Positions 22,641 to 35,200 of a stretch of 64,000 nt of DNA are shown here, one piece after another (position 1 is the stretch's first letter; every line of letters begins with the position of its first letter). The position numbers and the translations under genes were made by a program. Where the stretch lies: the NCBI RefSeq assembly GCF_001659605.2, contig NC_035170.2, forward strand, positions 18,860,948 through 18,924,947, written 5' to 3'. Below the pieces are notes generated by a model. That model was not told the DNA's origin. It searched no databases and saw nothing but the letters and a program-made list of their open reading frames with translations. The DNA comes from Manihot esculenta. Its lineage: Eukaryota > Streptophyta > Magnoliopsida > Malpighiales > Euphorbiaceae.

Positions 22641-23371
22641 TTCAGTGCTCCGAGTAGAAAAACAGAAACAGAGAGGAAACAGACAGGCCCTCAAGTGCTG
22701 CCTAGCTCTGTCCTGAAGGCCAATCCATGAAGCCCAAAAGACTCTTTCATTTGGCTTTGCTCCTCTGCACGCGCGGAGAAGACCAACAAAAACAAAGCAA
22801 AGCAACGGGACAAGGCATCGATCACCAGAAAAAACCATACATGGTGGCAGAAGAACGCGCAAAAAAGAAACCCTTTTCCCTATTTGGTAAGTGTCCATCC
22901 TTCCCCCAATTCGTAATTAATTTCTTGGGTTTTCTATTTGCAACAAAGTTTCAATTGGGTTTGAATTATTCTCCAAATTGCTAGTTTTAATCTGCCTAAT
23001 TGTGTCTGCTTCTGTTCCTTCTGCTTCCGTTCATGCAGTTTTTATTGCACTGCTTTTGTTTATTGAACTAATTTTCTTGTTCTATTTAGTATTTACTTCG
23101 TGATTAATTCAGTATTTATTTCAATATGTTTTGAGCTTTTTTTTTTTTAATCTGGGATTCGTTCATTTTTCATTAAACTTGAAGAGATTATTGTTTTGAT
23201 ATACTTCTGATTATTGTGCAGATGGAAACAGTGTTTTGGGTCTGGGGTTTTAGGTTTTGGAATTAGAATTTGGGTGGAGGTGGTTATATGATCTGGGTTT
23301 CGCTTGAAACTTGCCGATTTATGTGAACATTAGCATTTGGATACATAAGTAACTTTTGGGAATTGAAAACA
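22640..23371 (+). promoter_or_regulatory. ADA1 5' leader with intron and upstream ORFs
   Basis: Exon 1 (start uncertain, about 22640) to 22886, intron to 23221, then 150 bp of leader. The leader holds an ATG at 22727 whose frame crosses the splice junction and ends in exon 2, one at 23222 (14 codons) and one at 23288 (12 codons), all before the ADA1 ATG. Such uORFs often lower translation; the effect here is inferred. Confidence 0.6.
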
Positions 23372-24445
23372 ATGCTGTCTAATCAAAGCTATACTCGAAC
23401 CAATACTTTACAGCTCAAAGCTTTGATTGTTAAAAAGGTTGGGCACGAGAGAGCAGATAAGTACTTTGATCAGCTGACAAGATTGTTTAGTTTTAAGATA
23501 ACTAAGAGTGAATTTGATATGTTTTGCATTAAGATTATTGGTAGAGAAAATATCCCTCTTCACAACTGCCTTATTCGATCGATTGTCAAGAATGCTTGCC
23601 TTGCTAAAGTTCCCCCACCAACGGGTATCAAAAGAGTGGGAAGTAGTGTTAATACTAAAACTGCAAACGGGTACCAGAGAAATTGTTTACAATCGCTTTA
23701 CGGGGATACCTTTCCTCCTTCCCCAAGGAAGGGAAGGTCTCCTGTCAACCGAGATCGCAAGCTCAGGGACCGCCCTAGCCCACTGGGGCCACTTGGGAAG
23801 CCCCAATGTGTGGTTTGTGAGGAACTGGATTCAAGAACACAAGAACAGCAAAGTGCTACCGAACTCCTTTCGCTTGGTAGCAGACCTCCAGTTGAAGTTG
23901 CTTCTGTTGAAGAAGGGGAAGAGGTTGAGCAGATGGCAGGGAGCCCAGGCGTTCAAAGTAGAAGCCCAGTTACTGCTCCTCTAGGTGTTTCCATGAATTT
24001 AGGTGTAGCTCGTAAAACTCTTTCAAATGCTTCTATATTTGGTAGTCACCTTCAAGAGACTTGTCTGCACGCTGGTGAGCTGCCAGATACGAGATCATTA
24101 AGAAGTCGTTTGGAGCGGAAACTGGAGATGGAGGGTCTTACTGTTTCTGTGGACTGTGTTAACTTGTTGAATAATGGGTTGGACACCTACTTGAAGAGTT
24201 TGATCGAGCCATGTGTGGGCTTAGCCAGGTCAAGTTGTGGAACAGATCACTTGAAAAAGGTTAGTGGCCGGTTCACACCTGGTTTGAATGGGATGTTACC
24301 TGGGAGACACATGCAAAGATTGACAGAATCTGTTTACGTATCAATGCTGGATTTTCATGTTGCAGTGGAGGCAAATCCCCGAATACTTGGGGGAGATTGG
24401 GCCACATTACTTGAGAAAATTTCGTTGCGCACTTCTGAAGAGTGA
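23372..24445 (+). CDS. ADA1: SAGA complex subunit ADA1 / transcriptional adapter 1 (SAGA-Tad1 family)
   Basis: An intronless coding region of 357 residues. The ATG at 23372 is the first in frame after the leader. The protein reads QLKALIVKKVGHERADKYFD near the N-terminus, then GRENIPLHNCLIRSIV, a charged low-complexity middle, and ELPDTRSLRSRLERKLEMEG plus VDCVNLLNNGLDTYLKSLIE in the C-terminal half. These are conserved blocks of plant Tad1/Hfi1-like proteins, scaffold components of the nuclear SAGA histone-acetylation coactivator; the C-terminal block is the histone-fold-like part. A 5' UTR intron runs 22887-23221 (TTTG|GTAAGT...TTGTGCAG|ATGG). A poly(A) signal AATAAA lies at 24669. Intact, apparently functional. 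Confidence 0.92.
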   Translation: MLSNQSYTRTNTLQLKALIVKKVGHERADKYFDQLTRLFSFKITKSEFDMFCIKIIGRENIPLHNCLIRSIVKNACLAKVPPPTGIKRVGSSVNTKTANGYQRNCLQSLYGDTFPPSPRKGRSPVNRDRKLRDRPSPLGPLGKPQCVVCEELDSRTQEQQSATELLSLGSRPPVEVASVEEGEEVEQMAGSPGVQSRSPVTAPLGVSMNLGVARKTLSNASIFGSHLQETCLHAGELPDTRSLRSRLERKLEMEGLTVSVDCVNLLNNGLDTYLKSLIEPCVGLARSSCGTDHLKKVSGRFTPGLNGMLPGRHMQRLTESVYVSMLDFHVAVEANPRILGGDWATLLEKISLRTSEE

Positions 24446-27400
24446 TAAATATCTTAATAGCAATTGCTAGGAATTTACCAGTCGATTAAGTGGGATATCA
24501 GTTCGTCTTCACATTAAATTGATGATTGTTGAAGGGATACATGTTTATAGGGTAAAATGTAAAATTAGATACAGGTTGGAGGTCAGTAATTTAGGAAATT
24601 TACACAGTTTTGCATTAATCTGATTTTCTTTTTCTTCACAAGCCTCTAGTGTACCAAGTTATCAATGAAATAAAGTAACTTCTGATTTTAGAATGATGGT
24701 CACTGTTCTTGCTCCTGTCAATTTTTATATACATATTTGAACTTATTCTAGATCTCTTCTTTTCTTTAAAAAGAAAAATTGACACAATTCTAATTTGATG
24801 CTTATTCCTTCATGATGTTTACATCTTCCATACTAGTTTGAACAATTGTAACTGAAGCTTTGAAGAATCTATATATGTTATGGCAGAATACAAATCTTGG
24901 AATAATTCCAGGAAGATCTTACCTTTCCATGTGCATTGGAAAATGTGATGCTACATCAAAGAAAATTTGATACAATCTCAACAAATTGCTTTGGCATCAT
25001 CAATACTGGATAAGTAGTTGCAGGTTGAAAATTTAAATGATGCATTGATCTTTCTATCCTACAATTATCAGTTGAATAGATATCATGGTTTTTCATGACC
25101 ATCAAACTAATATTCTTTGTCACTTAGCTGAATTACGCCTTCTGGAGCGTAAGTTTTGTAAGCATTGATAATAATCATGTTTTTGGCTTGGAATCTCACT
25201 AAGCAGAATTTTTTTAAAAGAAAATAAAAAACAAGAAAAATGGTTGCTATCTTCTTGGAAGTTCTTCACAGGCATTTCCTTTGTCAGAGGACTGGCTTCA
25301 ATTATCCTTGTTAGTAAAATAGACTGGTGGTGATGCCAATTGGTTACATATGTTCTCTCAGGTAAGGCTACCTATTGACTTCTACATCATTAAGCATGTA
25401 GGCATTTTCAGGAAGCTATATAGGGCTTCACAAAGAAGACTTTTATCTATTATTCTCATTGGTAGTTAGTTTTCTATCATCCAGGAAGATGCTGAGAAGA
25501 CAATTCAATGCACAGTATCACCTGAAACTTGTATCTGTCAGCTTGTTTGGACAAAATTAGAATATGCTTTGTTTCGTAAATATTTATTTTCCATTTTGGT
25601 TGTAGTATTAAAAAACAAGGGTGTTGAGGCCTTATACTTCATTTGGGTTTTAAATCTGGTTGAATTCCTTGCTGCATTCCGGATTGAGCTTTTAATTACT
25701 GTACATGGTAGCAATTCTTTGCTGCATACTGATCTGGGTTTCATTTGTTTAGGCAGATATCATGATGTATTTAGGATTCGGAAATTTAAGATATTTTGTA
25801 ATTGAAAATTTTCATTCAAGAGCAAACTAAGAAACATTAACGATCTCTAACCAACACTAACAAGCTGATAAGGGGATCAATCACTCAGAAACACAGCACA
25901 AAAAACCAGCTAATTAACTAATTGTGCTAGCCAATCTGCAAACTGAAATCCTGGTGGCTGCAAAAGGAGAGACCAAATAGCTTGGACCAATGCAGATAGG
26001 TAACTTCAATTTGCAAGCTATTAATAAATTGCAACTCAACAATTTAGTGCACTTCATATCATCAACTTTTTCATATGGAATATCCACTCGTTTATGAAGA
26101 TAAATGTCTCCTATGGTATTACACTTTGCTGTATACAATATCCATTCAATTACACTAGCTAACATGATTGTTGCTGTTTGAGAAAATAAAAATATGATTG
26201 TTGCTGCTCAGCTATATTAGGAAAGACTGCAACAACTATCAAATTCAACCTAGCTCCCACCATTGACAACACAATAGCATGTCGGGAGAAGGCATGATTC
26301 AATGTTTATCCACCAACCCTTAACATTGAGCTAATCATTTGTTCGCGTTCACTTTCTCTAGACTTGCCATATATGTCATATAAACTGTCCATAGATACGA
26401 AAATGAATTGCTAACCAGTGGCTGTCACAAATAAAGTATAAAAGGATAAATCAAATATAAGAGGGTAAATCAAGTACAAATATCACATAAAAGAAATTCT
26501 AAAAAAAAAATAGAAGAAAAAGAATGCAGGGGGTTTAGCTAAGAATACCTGTAAATGGACAGGGATGAATTTGAAAGTGATAAAATCACACATGGGCCAG
26601 TACAAAATGCCATTCATCATTGTCGGCAACAAATCCCGTTCTTATCGCGCAATAATCTCAGCACTGTTCTCACCTAAGCTAGGTCATGGCAACATATAAA
26701 ACATTAAACATACTGTAAGATTTTTATAATAGCATATTCAGATGATGCAAAATTCTGGGGAGCATAACTCGGCCCTAGTTTGTAAGAATACAAGGGAAAT
26801 TTTTGCTTTCTTGATAGTATGCAGATTTGGTTTAAGAGAAGTAATGTAAAACACAGATGCATATGCAGACTTGGAAACAAACGGGATATTCCTATGAGTT
26901 CTGAACAAATGAGAATTATTATTTAGTCTTTCAGATTTAGTGAAGCTTATTAATTAGTTTTTTAATTTTAAAAAATATATTAAAATGTCTTTTAAATATT
27001 AAAAAATTTACTAATTAGTTTTCGTTAATTTTAACCATTAAATATTAAAAAAAAATCTAAAATGAAAAATTAATTAGTTTAATTTTTATAAAATTAAAGA
27101 ACTAACTAATAAATTTTGTTCATACTGTAAGATTAAATAGGTAGAATACTTAATATCTGAAGTTAAGACACGGCTGATTATTAGATTTTTCACTATTTCA
27201 AGAATATTTTAATGAGTTTTTTAAGTCAATGGACAAACTAATGAGTTTTATTAAAAATTAAATAGTTATTTTTTCTATTTAAAAAGTCTAAATGTGAAAA
27301 TTCTATTAATGTATTAGGGATGAAAATTTTTTATATGATTAATTTAAATCACATGACATGACACTACACCAACGCGTGCAAGGTAGGTTTGAACATAAAT

Positions 27401-28005
27401 ATATTCAGGTTGGGTTAACCAGAAAGGCCAAAAACACATCTATTTACATTGGTTGCATGCGTGATCACAAACAGATAGATGAGTGCAACTACTGTAAGCT
27501 CAACCTCATATGAAAATGTATTTAACAACAATTGGATTAAATATTAACAATCATATTCGTGCATTAATTTGCATAAATTTTGATATAAATATTTAATTTA
27601 ACAATTGTTAAACTCTATCTCAAATAAGGTGTATAAATAAATGCATCGTAGACACAATTAATAATATTAAATCTATTCACAACCTTTTAAATAGTATTAT
27701 AAAACTTTTACAATACATATTATCTATAAAACATAATAAAATGAAAGTTAAAGGCTTTATTTTTATCATTTATTATTATTATTATTATTATTTTTAATTT
27801 GATTATAAAAATAGCTTTTATTTCATATAACCTATTTAGAACTTTATCACGAATACTTGTTGACACATAGTTAAGTTCTTAAAATTCATAGTTACATTGA
27901 CAAACACAATAAATATTTTGATTTTACACTACATTTGCAAGGTAAATCTGTGCAATGGCAGATAATGGGTATGATATTTCACAATAATAGTTCAAAGAAG
28001 ATTAT
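24446..28005. other. ADA1 3' UTR and intergenic DNA
   Basis: The 3' UTR reaches at least the AATAAA at 24669. Beyond it I see no coding region. 26930-27130 is a decayed repeat of the 'ctaattagtt...ttaatttt' type, and a TTA microsatellite sits at about 27770. Confidence 0.5.
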
Positions 28006-28260
28006 GTGCAGGCACTCGAAGACAAGATCACGTGGCACAAGTCTGATCAGATGATATTCGGCCCCATCGAGGGAAAAGAAGACCTGAACGCTTCAGGTTG
28101 CCTCAGTTTGGCTCTTCATCAAGACTCGCCTCCTGAAGAGATCGAGTATTTACAGAAAGTTACCATTAGCGGCTGCAATCCAGCAAACCCTGTAATCACG
28201 GGGTTTCCGATCAATTGGCCGGCGAGATCCTTTCACATCATTGTCGGACTCTCAAAAAAT
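28006..28260 (+). pseudogene. Unrecognised coding-like segment, possible captured exon
   Basis: The frame is open without an ATG, preceded by TATGTGCAG, which fits a 3' splice site. The translation (ALEDKITWHKSDQMIFGPIE..., GCLSLALHQDSPPEEIEYLQ, ITGFPINWPARSFHIIVG) has balanced composition and is clearly more GC-rich than the surroundings. I do not recognise the protein. No upstream exon is obvious, so it may be a gene fragment carried by a transposon, or the end of a gene whose other exons decayed. Confidence 0.35.
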
Positions 28261-28600
28261 ACTATAATTAACTCTGTCCTTTTACAGTATAAGCCAACGA
28301 TTACAAAGACAAAAGTACACAATTTTTACAAAAGTACACAATTTTTACACAACTACTCATTCAGAGCATTATATTACATTTGCCCTTCTCTCTGGTTTAC
28401 TAACTTGAGCGTCGGAGTGGCTGCGGTAAGTGCCAACCACCTCACGTTCTCTCTCTTGCAAAATTGACCAATCATAGCACAACTCTATTTTCCGTTTACA
28501 TCATTTGATTCTATTGTCGAAAAATCCATTGAGTTCTCTCTGTTCATTTGGATTGAAACCGATCTCTTATCTCATTTTCTATCTCGAAATGGTTGGCAAT
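28261..28600. other. Possible gypsy LTR remnant before D2
   Basis: Contains CTAACTTGAGCGTCGGAGTG (about 28399), a phrase I know from LTRs of plant gypsy elements, and a direct repeat ACAAAAGTACACAATTTTTA. No boundaries could be set. Confidence 0.35.
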
Positions 28601-29409
28601 TGATACGGATCCAATAGAGCAAATTTCTAACAATGGTGTGGAGCAAGCTTATGTCATTCAAATGGATCTAAAATGAGTTCAAAATCATATTCATATGATC
28701 CATATATATTTGGGGCGTGCTTCAATTCATATGGGGCAAATTTGGTGCAACACTTGCAATCATAGGCTTAGGGAGCCTAATCAAACCTATGGGCTAAAAC
28801 TACAGAAAGGGAAGCCTAAAGTGAAGATTAAGAAAGGCTTTTGTGAAAATTCAGCTTTGTTATGATGGACTTGCTATGTTTTATTATTTAAACACTTGTT
28901 TTATTTTAACTTTGTTTGGACTTATATTCTGGCCATATTTTATCTTTTAAGTTTTAGAGTGTTGGGCCATGTTTTGGGCTTATGTTTTAATACTTATGTG
29001 TTTGAAGTGTTATCTTAGTGTGTAATTGGACTTGGGTCTTGTGTGTGGCTCAGCCAGCTAGAAAAATAGTGTCTTAGGGTTTTATTTTCTCTCCTTACTA
29101 TATAAGGATAAGAAACACTTGTAAGAGGCAACTTTTAATAAAAAATTTTCTGAATTCTTTTCATGCCTTTGGCGTGTATTGCTTTGAGTGAGAGTGAGGA
29201 TTTGCTTTCATCAATTGAACAAAAAATCTTGACTAACTTATCAACTATTCGTTGTGGCGTTTGTCAAATTCTCATCTAAATCCTTCGATTATTGGTGTTT
29301 CAGCTTCTCTAAGTATGGGGTGCCATAGGAGGTGAGTTTATCAAATCTTTGGATTCCATATCTACTCGTGCGTATGGGTTTGAGGCTTGTGCCATAGGGT
29401 TCCGCGTCA
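28601..29409 (+). repeat. 5' LTR of element D2 (809 bp)
   Basis: TGATACGGATCCAATAG to GGGTTCCGCGTCA, TG..CA ends, followed at once by a primer-binding site. Promoter-like CTTACTATATAAGGA at about 29093. Other copies of this LTR: 16774-18068, 31565-32294, 41156-60825 (interrupted) and 62357-63191. Confidence 0.9.
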
Positions 29410-29411
29410 GT

Positions 29412-29424
29412 TGGTATCGGAGCC
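29412..29424 (+). other. Primer-binding site of D2
   Basis: TGGTATCGGAGCC, a one-base variant of the usual tRNA-iMet site, two bases after the LTR. Confidence 0.8.
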
Positions 29425-30335
29425 AAAGTGAGGTAAATTTTGATTTATCTTAGGATCTAGGGTTTTTTTGAGTTTTCCTTTTCTTCGTTGTTGATTTCGG
29501 TGAAAGCTTGTGTGTCCATGGCTGCACCTTCTTGATTATTAATCATCACAAAAAAAAATCGAAATCCAAAAAAAAAATCAAAAATAAAAAAAATCGCCTT
29601 TGCCTTACTTATATTGATCTGGCTGACATTGTGATATGCTTCCTTTTGCATCTATCTTGCCTTACCTATCTAAATTGATTGTTGTAGTTTATGAGAATCA
29701 ATTTTGAATTTTGAATTTTGAATTAGGTTGAATCCAGATTAGGAGATAAAAATCTGTCTATTTCCTAAAGTGCACATTTAAGGCAATTGCATCTAAATTG
29801 ATTTGATGTCAAATCCTTCTTTTAATGCCATAATTTTCGTCCATGATGCTGAACTGAGTGAAATTTAAATTTTTTTTTTCTGATTCTATTTGTGGGGTCT
29901 TGATACTTGCCTTTTTGGGTAGATTTAAATAGATCCATATTTAATTTACTTTGAAGTGAATTAAATTCAAACTTTTGTCCAGGTTTGTTTTTATTTGAAT
30001 TCTAAGTTTCCTTTTTTGGTTTAAGCTTGCTTTTACTTCATTGACATTGCTGGAGTATTATTTGCTTGTGTCTATACTCTAGGCGATATCTTTCAAGTAG
30101 CACAAAACGTAGTCCTTGTGTTACTTTCCAAATTGTCAGTGTCTTCTTTCTAGTTTTTGCCGTTTCTTTCTTTCTTTAGGTTTTCTTTTTTGTTTCATTA
30201 AACGCACCTTATGATTGGTTGGTTGGCCTTAGTTTCTAAAGTGCAATTGAAGAATCAGCAAAAGAGTGGTAAGAATGCAAACACTTGAGTGCTTTTATTT
30301 CTGACACCATATTGGCTAGTTCTCTACAAAAAGTC
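29425..30335 (+). other. Leader region of D2
   Basis: About 0.9 kb without coding capacity. The same leader recurs in reverse in D4 (61560-62338) and at the right edge (63530-64000). Confidence 0.6.
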
Positions 30336-31560
30336 AATTAGTGGTGAGTTTAGAAGGATTTATAAGACTCTTGAGAGGTTGACTGAAACTATGGAGAGTT
30401 TGAATGTCTCACAAGCTTCCACTTCTACAAGAATACCTCAAAGAACTCTTAATTGCAATAATAACTGTGATGATTCGGATGTGTTTGTTGATAATGTGTT
30501 GCTTGTTGAACATGGTGAGATGCTTGTTGCTAGGCGTGCTTTGAATATGCAGGTTAAGGAAGAAAGCCTAGAACAACAGGAAAACATATTTCACACTAGG
30601 TGTTTGGTTAATGGAAAAGTGTGTACTCTCATTATTGATGGAGGTAGTTGCACAAATGTAGCTAGTGTGTATATGGTGGAGAAATTGGGCTTGGCTTCTA
30701 TTAAATACCCTAAGCCATACAGATTGCAATGGTTGAACGATTTTGGTGAGGTTAGGGTTACACGCCAGGTGGTTATACCATTTTCTATTGGTAGGTAAAA
30801 GGATGAGATCTTGTGTGATGTGGTACCTATGCAGGCAAGCCATATGTTGTTGGGTAGGCCGTGGCAATATGATAGAAAGGTGCAACATGATGAGTTCAAT
30901 AACAAGTGCTCCTTCACTCATGAAGGACAGAAGGTTATACTCGCTCCTTCCTCAAGAGGTATATACTGATCAAATAAAGATGCTAGAGAGGGCAAGGGAG
31001 GCTTCGGCCTTGGCTACAAAGAGGAGTGAGAGCTCGAGTTCTGCAAAAAAAATGAGAGAAAAGAGTGAGTCTGAAGGTAAAGAGGCTGGAAAAAAATCAA
31101 GACTAGTTCAAGGAGGGAAGATGGAGAAAGAAAAGGAGAAAGAAGAGGCTAAAGTTCCAATTTCAACTTCCATAGAGATTGAAATTGAAGAGGAAGTTGT
31201 AGTGCATGAATCTAATGTAGTTGTTGTTGCAAATTCCATCAATGAGCTTATAGAAGAGGTTGTGAATGATGCTGGATATGGGGAGCACGTGATTGATGAG
31301 GTGGAGGAGGCGAATGAGACTGCTTTGAAAGTTGTAAAGGAGAATGGGTCACTTCCAGGACCTTTTTATGACTAATATTTTTATGCCTAGTTCATTTGCT
31401 CTTGATGTACAGGTTGTTGATGAAAACATCCATGACGAAAGTTTTATGCTATTTCCACCTATTCAAGAGGAGGTCTTTGAAGATACATGGGTTCCTAAAG
31501 CTTCCCTTCTTGATATAAATATCAGCAAGATTCGAGGACGAATCTTTTCTAAAGAAGGAG
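30336..31560 (+). pseudogene. D2 gag-protease remnant plus hydrophilic region, no RT/RNase H/integrase
   Basis: The reading frame has a gag N-terminal piece (GEFRRIYKTLERLTETMESL), then a retropepsin-like domain: CLVNGKVCTLIIDGGSCTNV with active-site DGGS, LGLASIKYPKPYRLQWLND, and after a TAA at 30796-30798 CDVVPMQASHMLLGRPWQYD. A frameshift near 30950 leads into a Lys/Glu-rich segment (EKEKEKEEAKVPISTSIEI), then directly into the 3' tail of gypsy pol (LDINISKIRGRIFSKEGGND). The whole RT-integrase block is therefore absent. A polypurine tract (AAAGAAGGAGGGAA, 31551-31564) precedes the 3' LTR. Non-autonomous, and also decayed. Confidence 0.75.
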
Positions 31561-31564
31561 GGAA

Positions 31565-32294
31565 TGATACGGATCCAATAGGGCAAACTTCTAACAATGG
31601 TGTGGAGCAAGCTTATGTCATTCAAATGGATCTAAAAAGAGTTCAAAATTATATTCATATGATCCATATATATTTGGGGCGTGCTTCAACTCATATGGGG
31701 CAAATTTGGCGCAACACTTGCAATCATAAGCTTAGGGAGCCTAATCAAATCTATGGGCTAAAACTACACAAAGGGAAGCCTAAAGTGAAGATTAAGAAAG
31801 ATTTTTGTGAAGATTCAGCTTTGTTATGATGGGCTTGCTATGTTTTATTGTTTAAACACTTGTTTTATTTTAACTTTGTTTGGGCATGTATTCTGGCCAT
31901 ATTTTATCTTTTAAGTTTTAGAGTGTTGGGCCATGTTTTGGGCTTATGTTTTAATACTTATGTGTTTGAAGTATTATCTTAGTGTGTAATTGGACTTGGG
32001 TCTTGTGGGTGGATCGGCCAGCTATGAAAAGAGTGTCTTAGGGTTTTATTTTCTCTCCTTACTATATAAGGATAAAAAACACTTGTAAGAGGCAGCTTTT
32101 AATAAAAAACTTTCAGAATTCTTTTCATGCCTTTGGCGTGTATTGCTTTGAGTGAGAGTGAGGATTTGCTTTCATTAATTGCACCAAGAATCTTGGCTAA
32201 CTTATCAACTATTCGTTGTAGCGTTTGTCAGATTCTCATCTAGATCCTTCTATTATTGGTGTTTTAGCTTCTCTAAGTGTGGGGTGCCATAGGA
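31565..32294 (+). repeat. 3' LTR of D2, truncated
   Basis: Matches 28601 onward for about 730 bp and breaks at ...GGGGTGCCATAGGA, where Tat B sequence begins. The last 80 or so bases of the LTR are missing and do not reappear right of Tat B. Confidence 0.85.
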
Positions 32295-35200
32295 TTACAA
32301 GTGCTTGGTAGTTAGCTGCCCGGGCCGCAATCTTCTTTGCCTCAACTTTATCCTCGGGGAGTTTTCCTCTTTCCAAATATTCAAGGTACGGGGTCATCTA
32401 GTTCTGCCCATCTTCGACTTTCAAGACGATATTTGCCTTATTGAAGGCGGGAATGTTAACATGTTGTATGTACACCTCATCTGGGAGCTGTTCCAGCTCT
32501 TCACTAGACAACCGGCTGAGCAAGTCCGCTTCTTCATTCTCTTCCCGAGGTATTCTCTGGTATCTGACCATGATCCTCTGACTCTTGAGCTCGGCTTCTA
32601 TGGCCTTTACCTTCGCCAGGTAATTCTGCATAGTAGGGTCTCTGGCCTGATACGCCCCTGTTATCTGGTTGACCACTAATTGGGAATCACTATTCACCTC
32701 GAGGTCGGTTGCCCCTACCTCCATTGCTACCAGCATCCTGTTTATCAGGGTCTCATATTCCACTACATTATTGGAGGCACTGAACTCTAGGTGTAAGGCG
32801 TAACAAACTTTGAACGCTTCAAGTCCCTTCAACATTATTCCTGCACCGCTGCCCCCAGCCCCGGATGCCCCATCCACATACAACCTTCAGCTGAACTCTG
32901 GTGAGGGCTGCCTCCCTCTCTTGTTCTCCCATGCCTCCGAAGATGACTCACCCGGTTCTGCCTATTCTTCATTGAAAGAGCACTCTACTATGAAGTCGGC
33001 AAGGGCTTGAGATTTTATGGTGGTTCGAGGTCGGTATTCTAAACAGTAGGGGCTAATTTCAATGGACCAAGCAAGCATCCGACCTGAAGTTTCTGGTATG
33101 TGGAGAATCTTCTTCAACGGTTGGTCTGTCATCACTACTCCTTGATGGCTTTCTAGGTAAACTCTGAATTTTCTAACCTCCAACAATAAAGCGTACACTA
33201 TTTTTTCGATGTTCAGGTATCTCACCTCGGCATCTTTGAGCACTTTGCTGACATAGAAAACTGGCTTTTGTTCTCCTCCTTCCACTCTCACTAGTACGGC
33301 ACTAACAGCTTGCTCTGAGGCTGATAAGTAAATCAAGAGCTCTTCCCCTTCCAGCGGACTACTGAGCACATGTGGCGAGCTGAGATAGCGTTTGAGTTCT
33401 TCGAAGGTGTTTAGACAGTCCTCGGTCCATTCAAAGTTCGGAACTTTTCTCAACTTCTTAAAGAACGGCAGGCATCTTTTAACTGACCTCGACATGAAGC
33501 GATTGAGCGCTACTACCCTTCCAGTAAGTCTTTGGACATCCCTCACGCAGGTCGGCTCAGGCATTTTCAAGATAGCTTCCACCTTCTTTAGATTGGGCTC
33601 AATGCCTTTTTCACTCACCATGTATCCCAAGAACTTCCCTCCCCTGATGAAGAAAGCACATTTAGCCGAGTTCAGCTTCATTTTATATTGCTCCAATACT
33701 TCAAACACCTCCCTCAAGTCTGTTAAGTGTTGTTGAAAAGTCGGACTCTTCACCACCATATCGTCCACATATACTTTGACATTCCTGCCGATCTGATCTT
33801 TGAAAATTTTATTCATCAGTCTTTGATATGTCGCCCCGGCATTCTTCAGCCCGAAAGGCATGGCCTTATAGCAGTAAGTCCTATTTTCTGTTATGAACGA
33901 GGTCTTTTCTTCATCCGACCTGTCCATTAGAATTTGGTGGTAACCAAACATTGCATTCAGAGACATATAATCAAAACCGGCCGTGGAGTCGACCATTTTA
34001 TTAATATTAGGGAGGGGATAACAATCTTTGGGATATGCCTAATTCAGGTCAGTAAAATCTATACACATCCTATATTTGCCATTGGCTTTTTTGACTAATA
34101 CAGGATTTGCTAACCATTGGGGGTACATCACTTCCCTAATAAACCCTGCCTCCTCAAGCTTTTGTACCTCCTCTCTAGTGGCTTGCTGCTTCTCTCTTCC
34201 TACTACCCTCTTCTTCTGTTTCACCGGCTTGGCTTCTGGGAGGACGTTCAACTTGGGAGTCATCACCTTTAGGTCTATCCCAGGCATGTCAGAAGGCTTC
34301 CAGGCGAAGCTTGATGCGTGACCTCGGATTAGGGCCATTATTTCAGTTTTCTGCTCTCCAGTCAGGCCAGCGTTAAGACTGAAGACTTTATCTGTCTCTA
34401 CTTCTGATAAGGGAAAAGTTTCCAGTTCTCCTACTGGCTCCGTTCTGGCCTCTTTCTTCTCATCCCAGACTTCTAGGACTTCTGAGTCAAACTTTTCCCC
34501 TGCCGAGCTCGGCTCTGATACCATGGCCAGGTACACTGCTCTCGCCTCCTCCTGACTTCCTCTAACTACTCCCACTCCTGCTTCTGTCGGGAACTTCATA
34601 GCCAAGTACCTTATGCTGGTTACAACCTCAAAGTCATACAACACCGGCCTTCCCAATATTGTATTGTAGTTCAGGGGAAGCTTCACCACTAGGAACACCG
34701 TGTAGTGCGTCCGAGCCAAAGGTGCTTCTCCGAGAGTGAGAGCCAGCTTCACCTTTCCTTCTACAGGTACTGGGACTCCTCCGATCCCCTTCACCGAGGC
34801 CTAATCTCGAACCAGCTGTTCTTCGGGGATTCTCATTTGTTGGAAGACCCTGTATGGCAACAAGTTCACCCTGCTTCCATTGTCGATGAGAACCTTCTTA
34901 ACTCGGTAGTTGTGGATGATGACCTCGATAACAAGGGCGTCATCGTGAGGCATCTGAATGCCCTGGGCATCCTCCGGAGAGAAGGAGATGGTCACTGGAG
35001 AATGTTCAACTACCTGCATGACCTCGGCAATGCTACCCTCCCCGTCTCGGCCTCTCTTTTTTCCTCTTCAGCTCATTCGACCTCCAGTTCCCCCCACGAT
35101 CATGTTGATGGTTCCACTGGAGCCATCATTCACCGGTCCTGCTCCCATCCTCCGGGGTCTCTCTACTGTAGGGTTCAGCTGAGGCCTTTCTCCCTCTGGT

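Noticed and set aside
24676..26165. Small frames downstream of ADA1 as extra exons or genes
   Set aside because: Short, AT-biased, without conserved motifs; ADA1 already has a proper stop and poly(A) signal.
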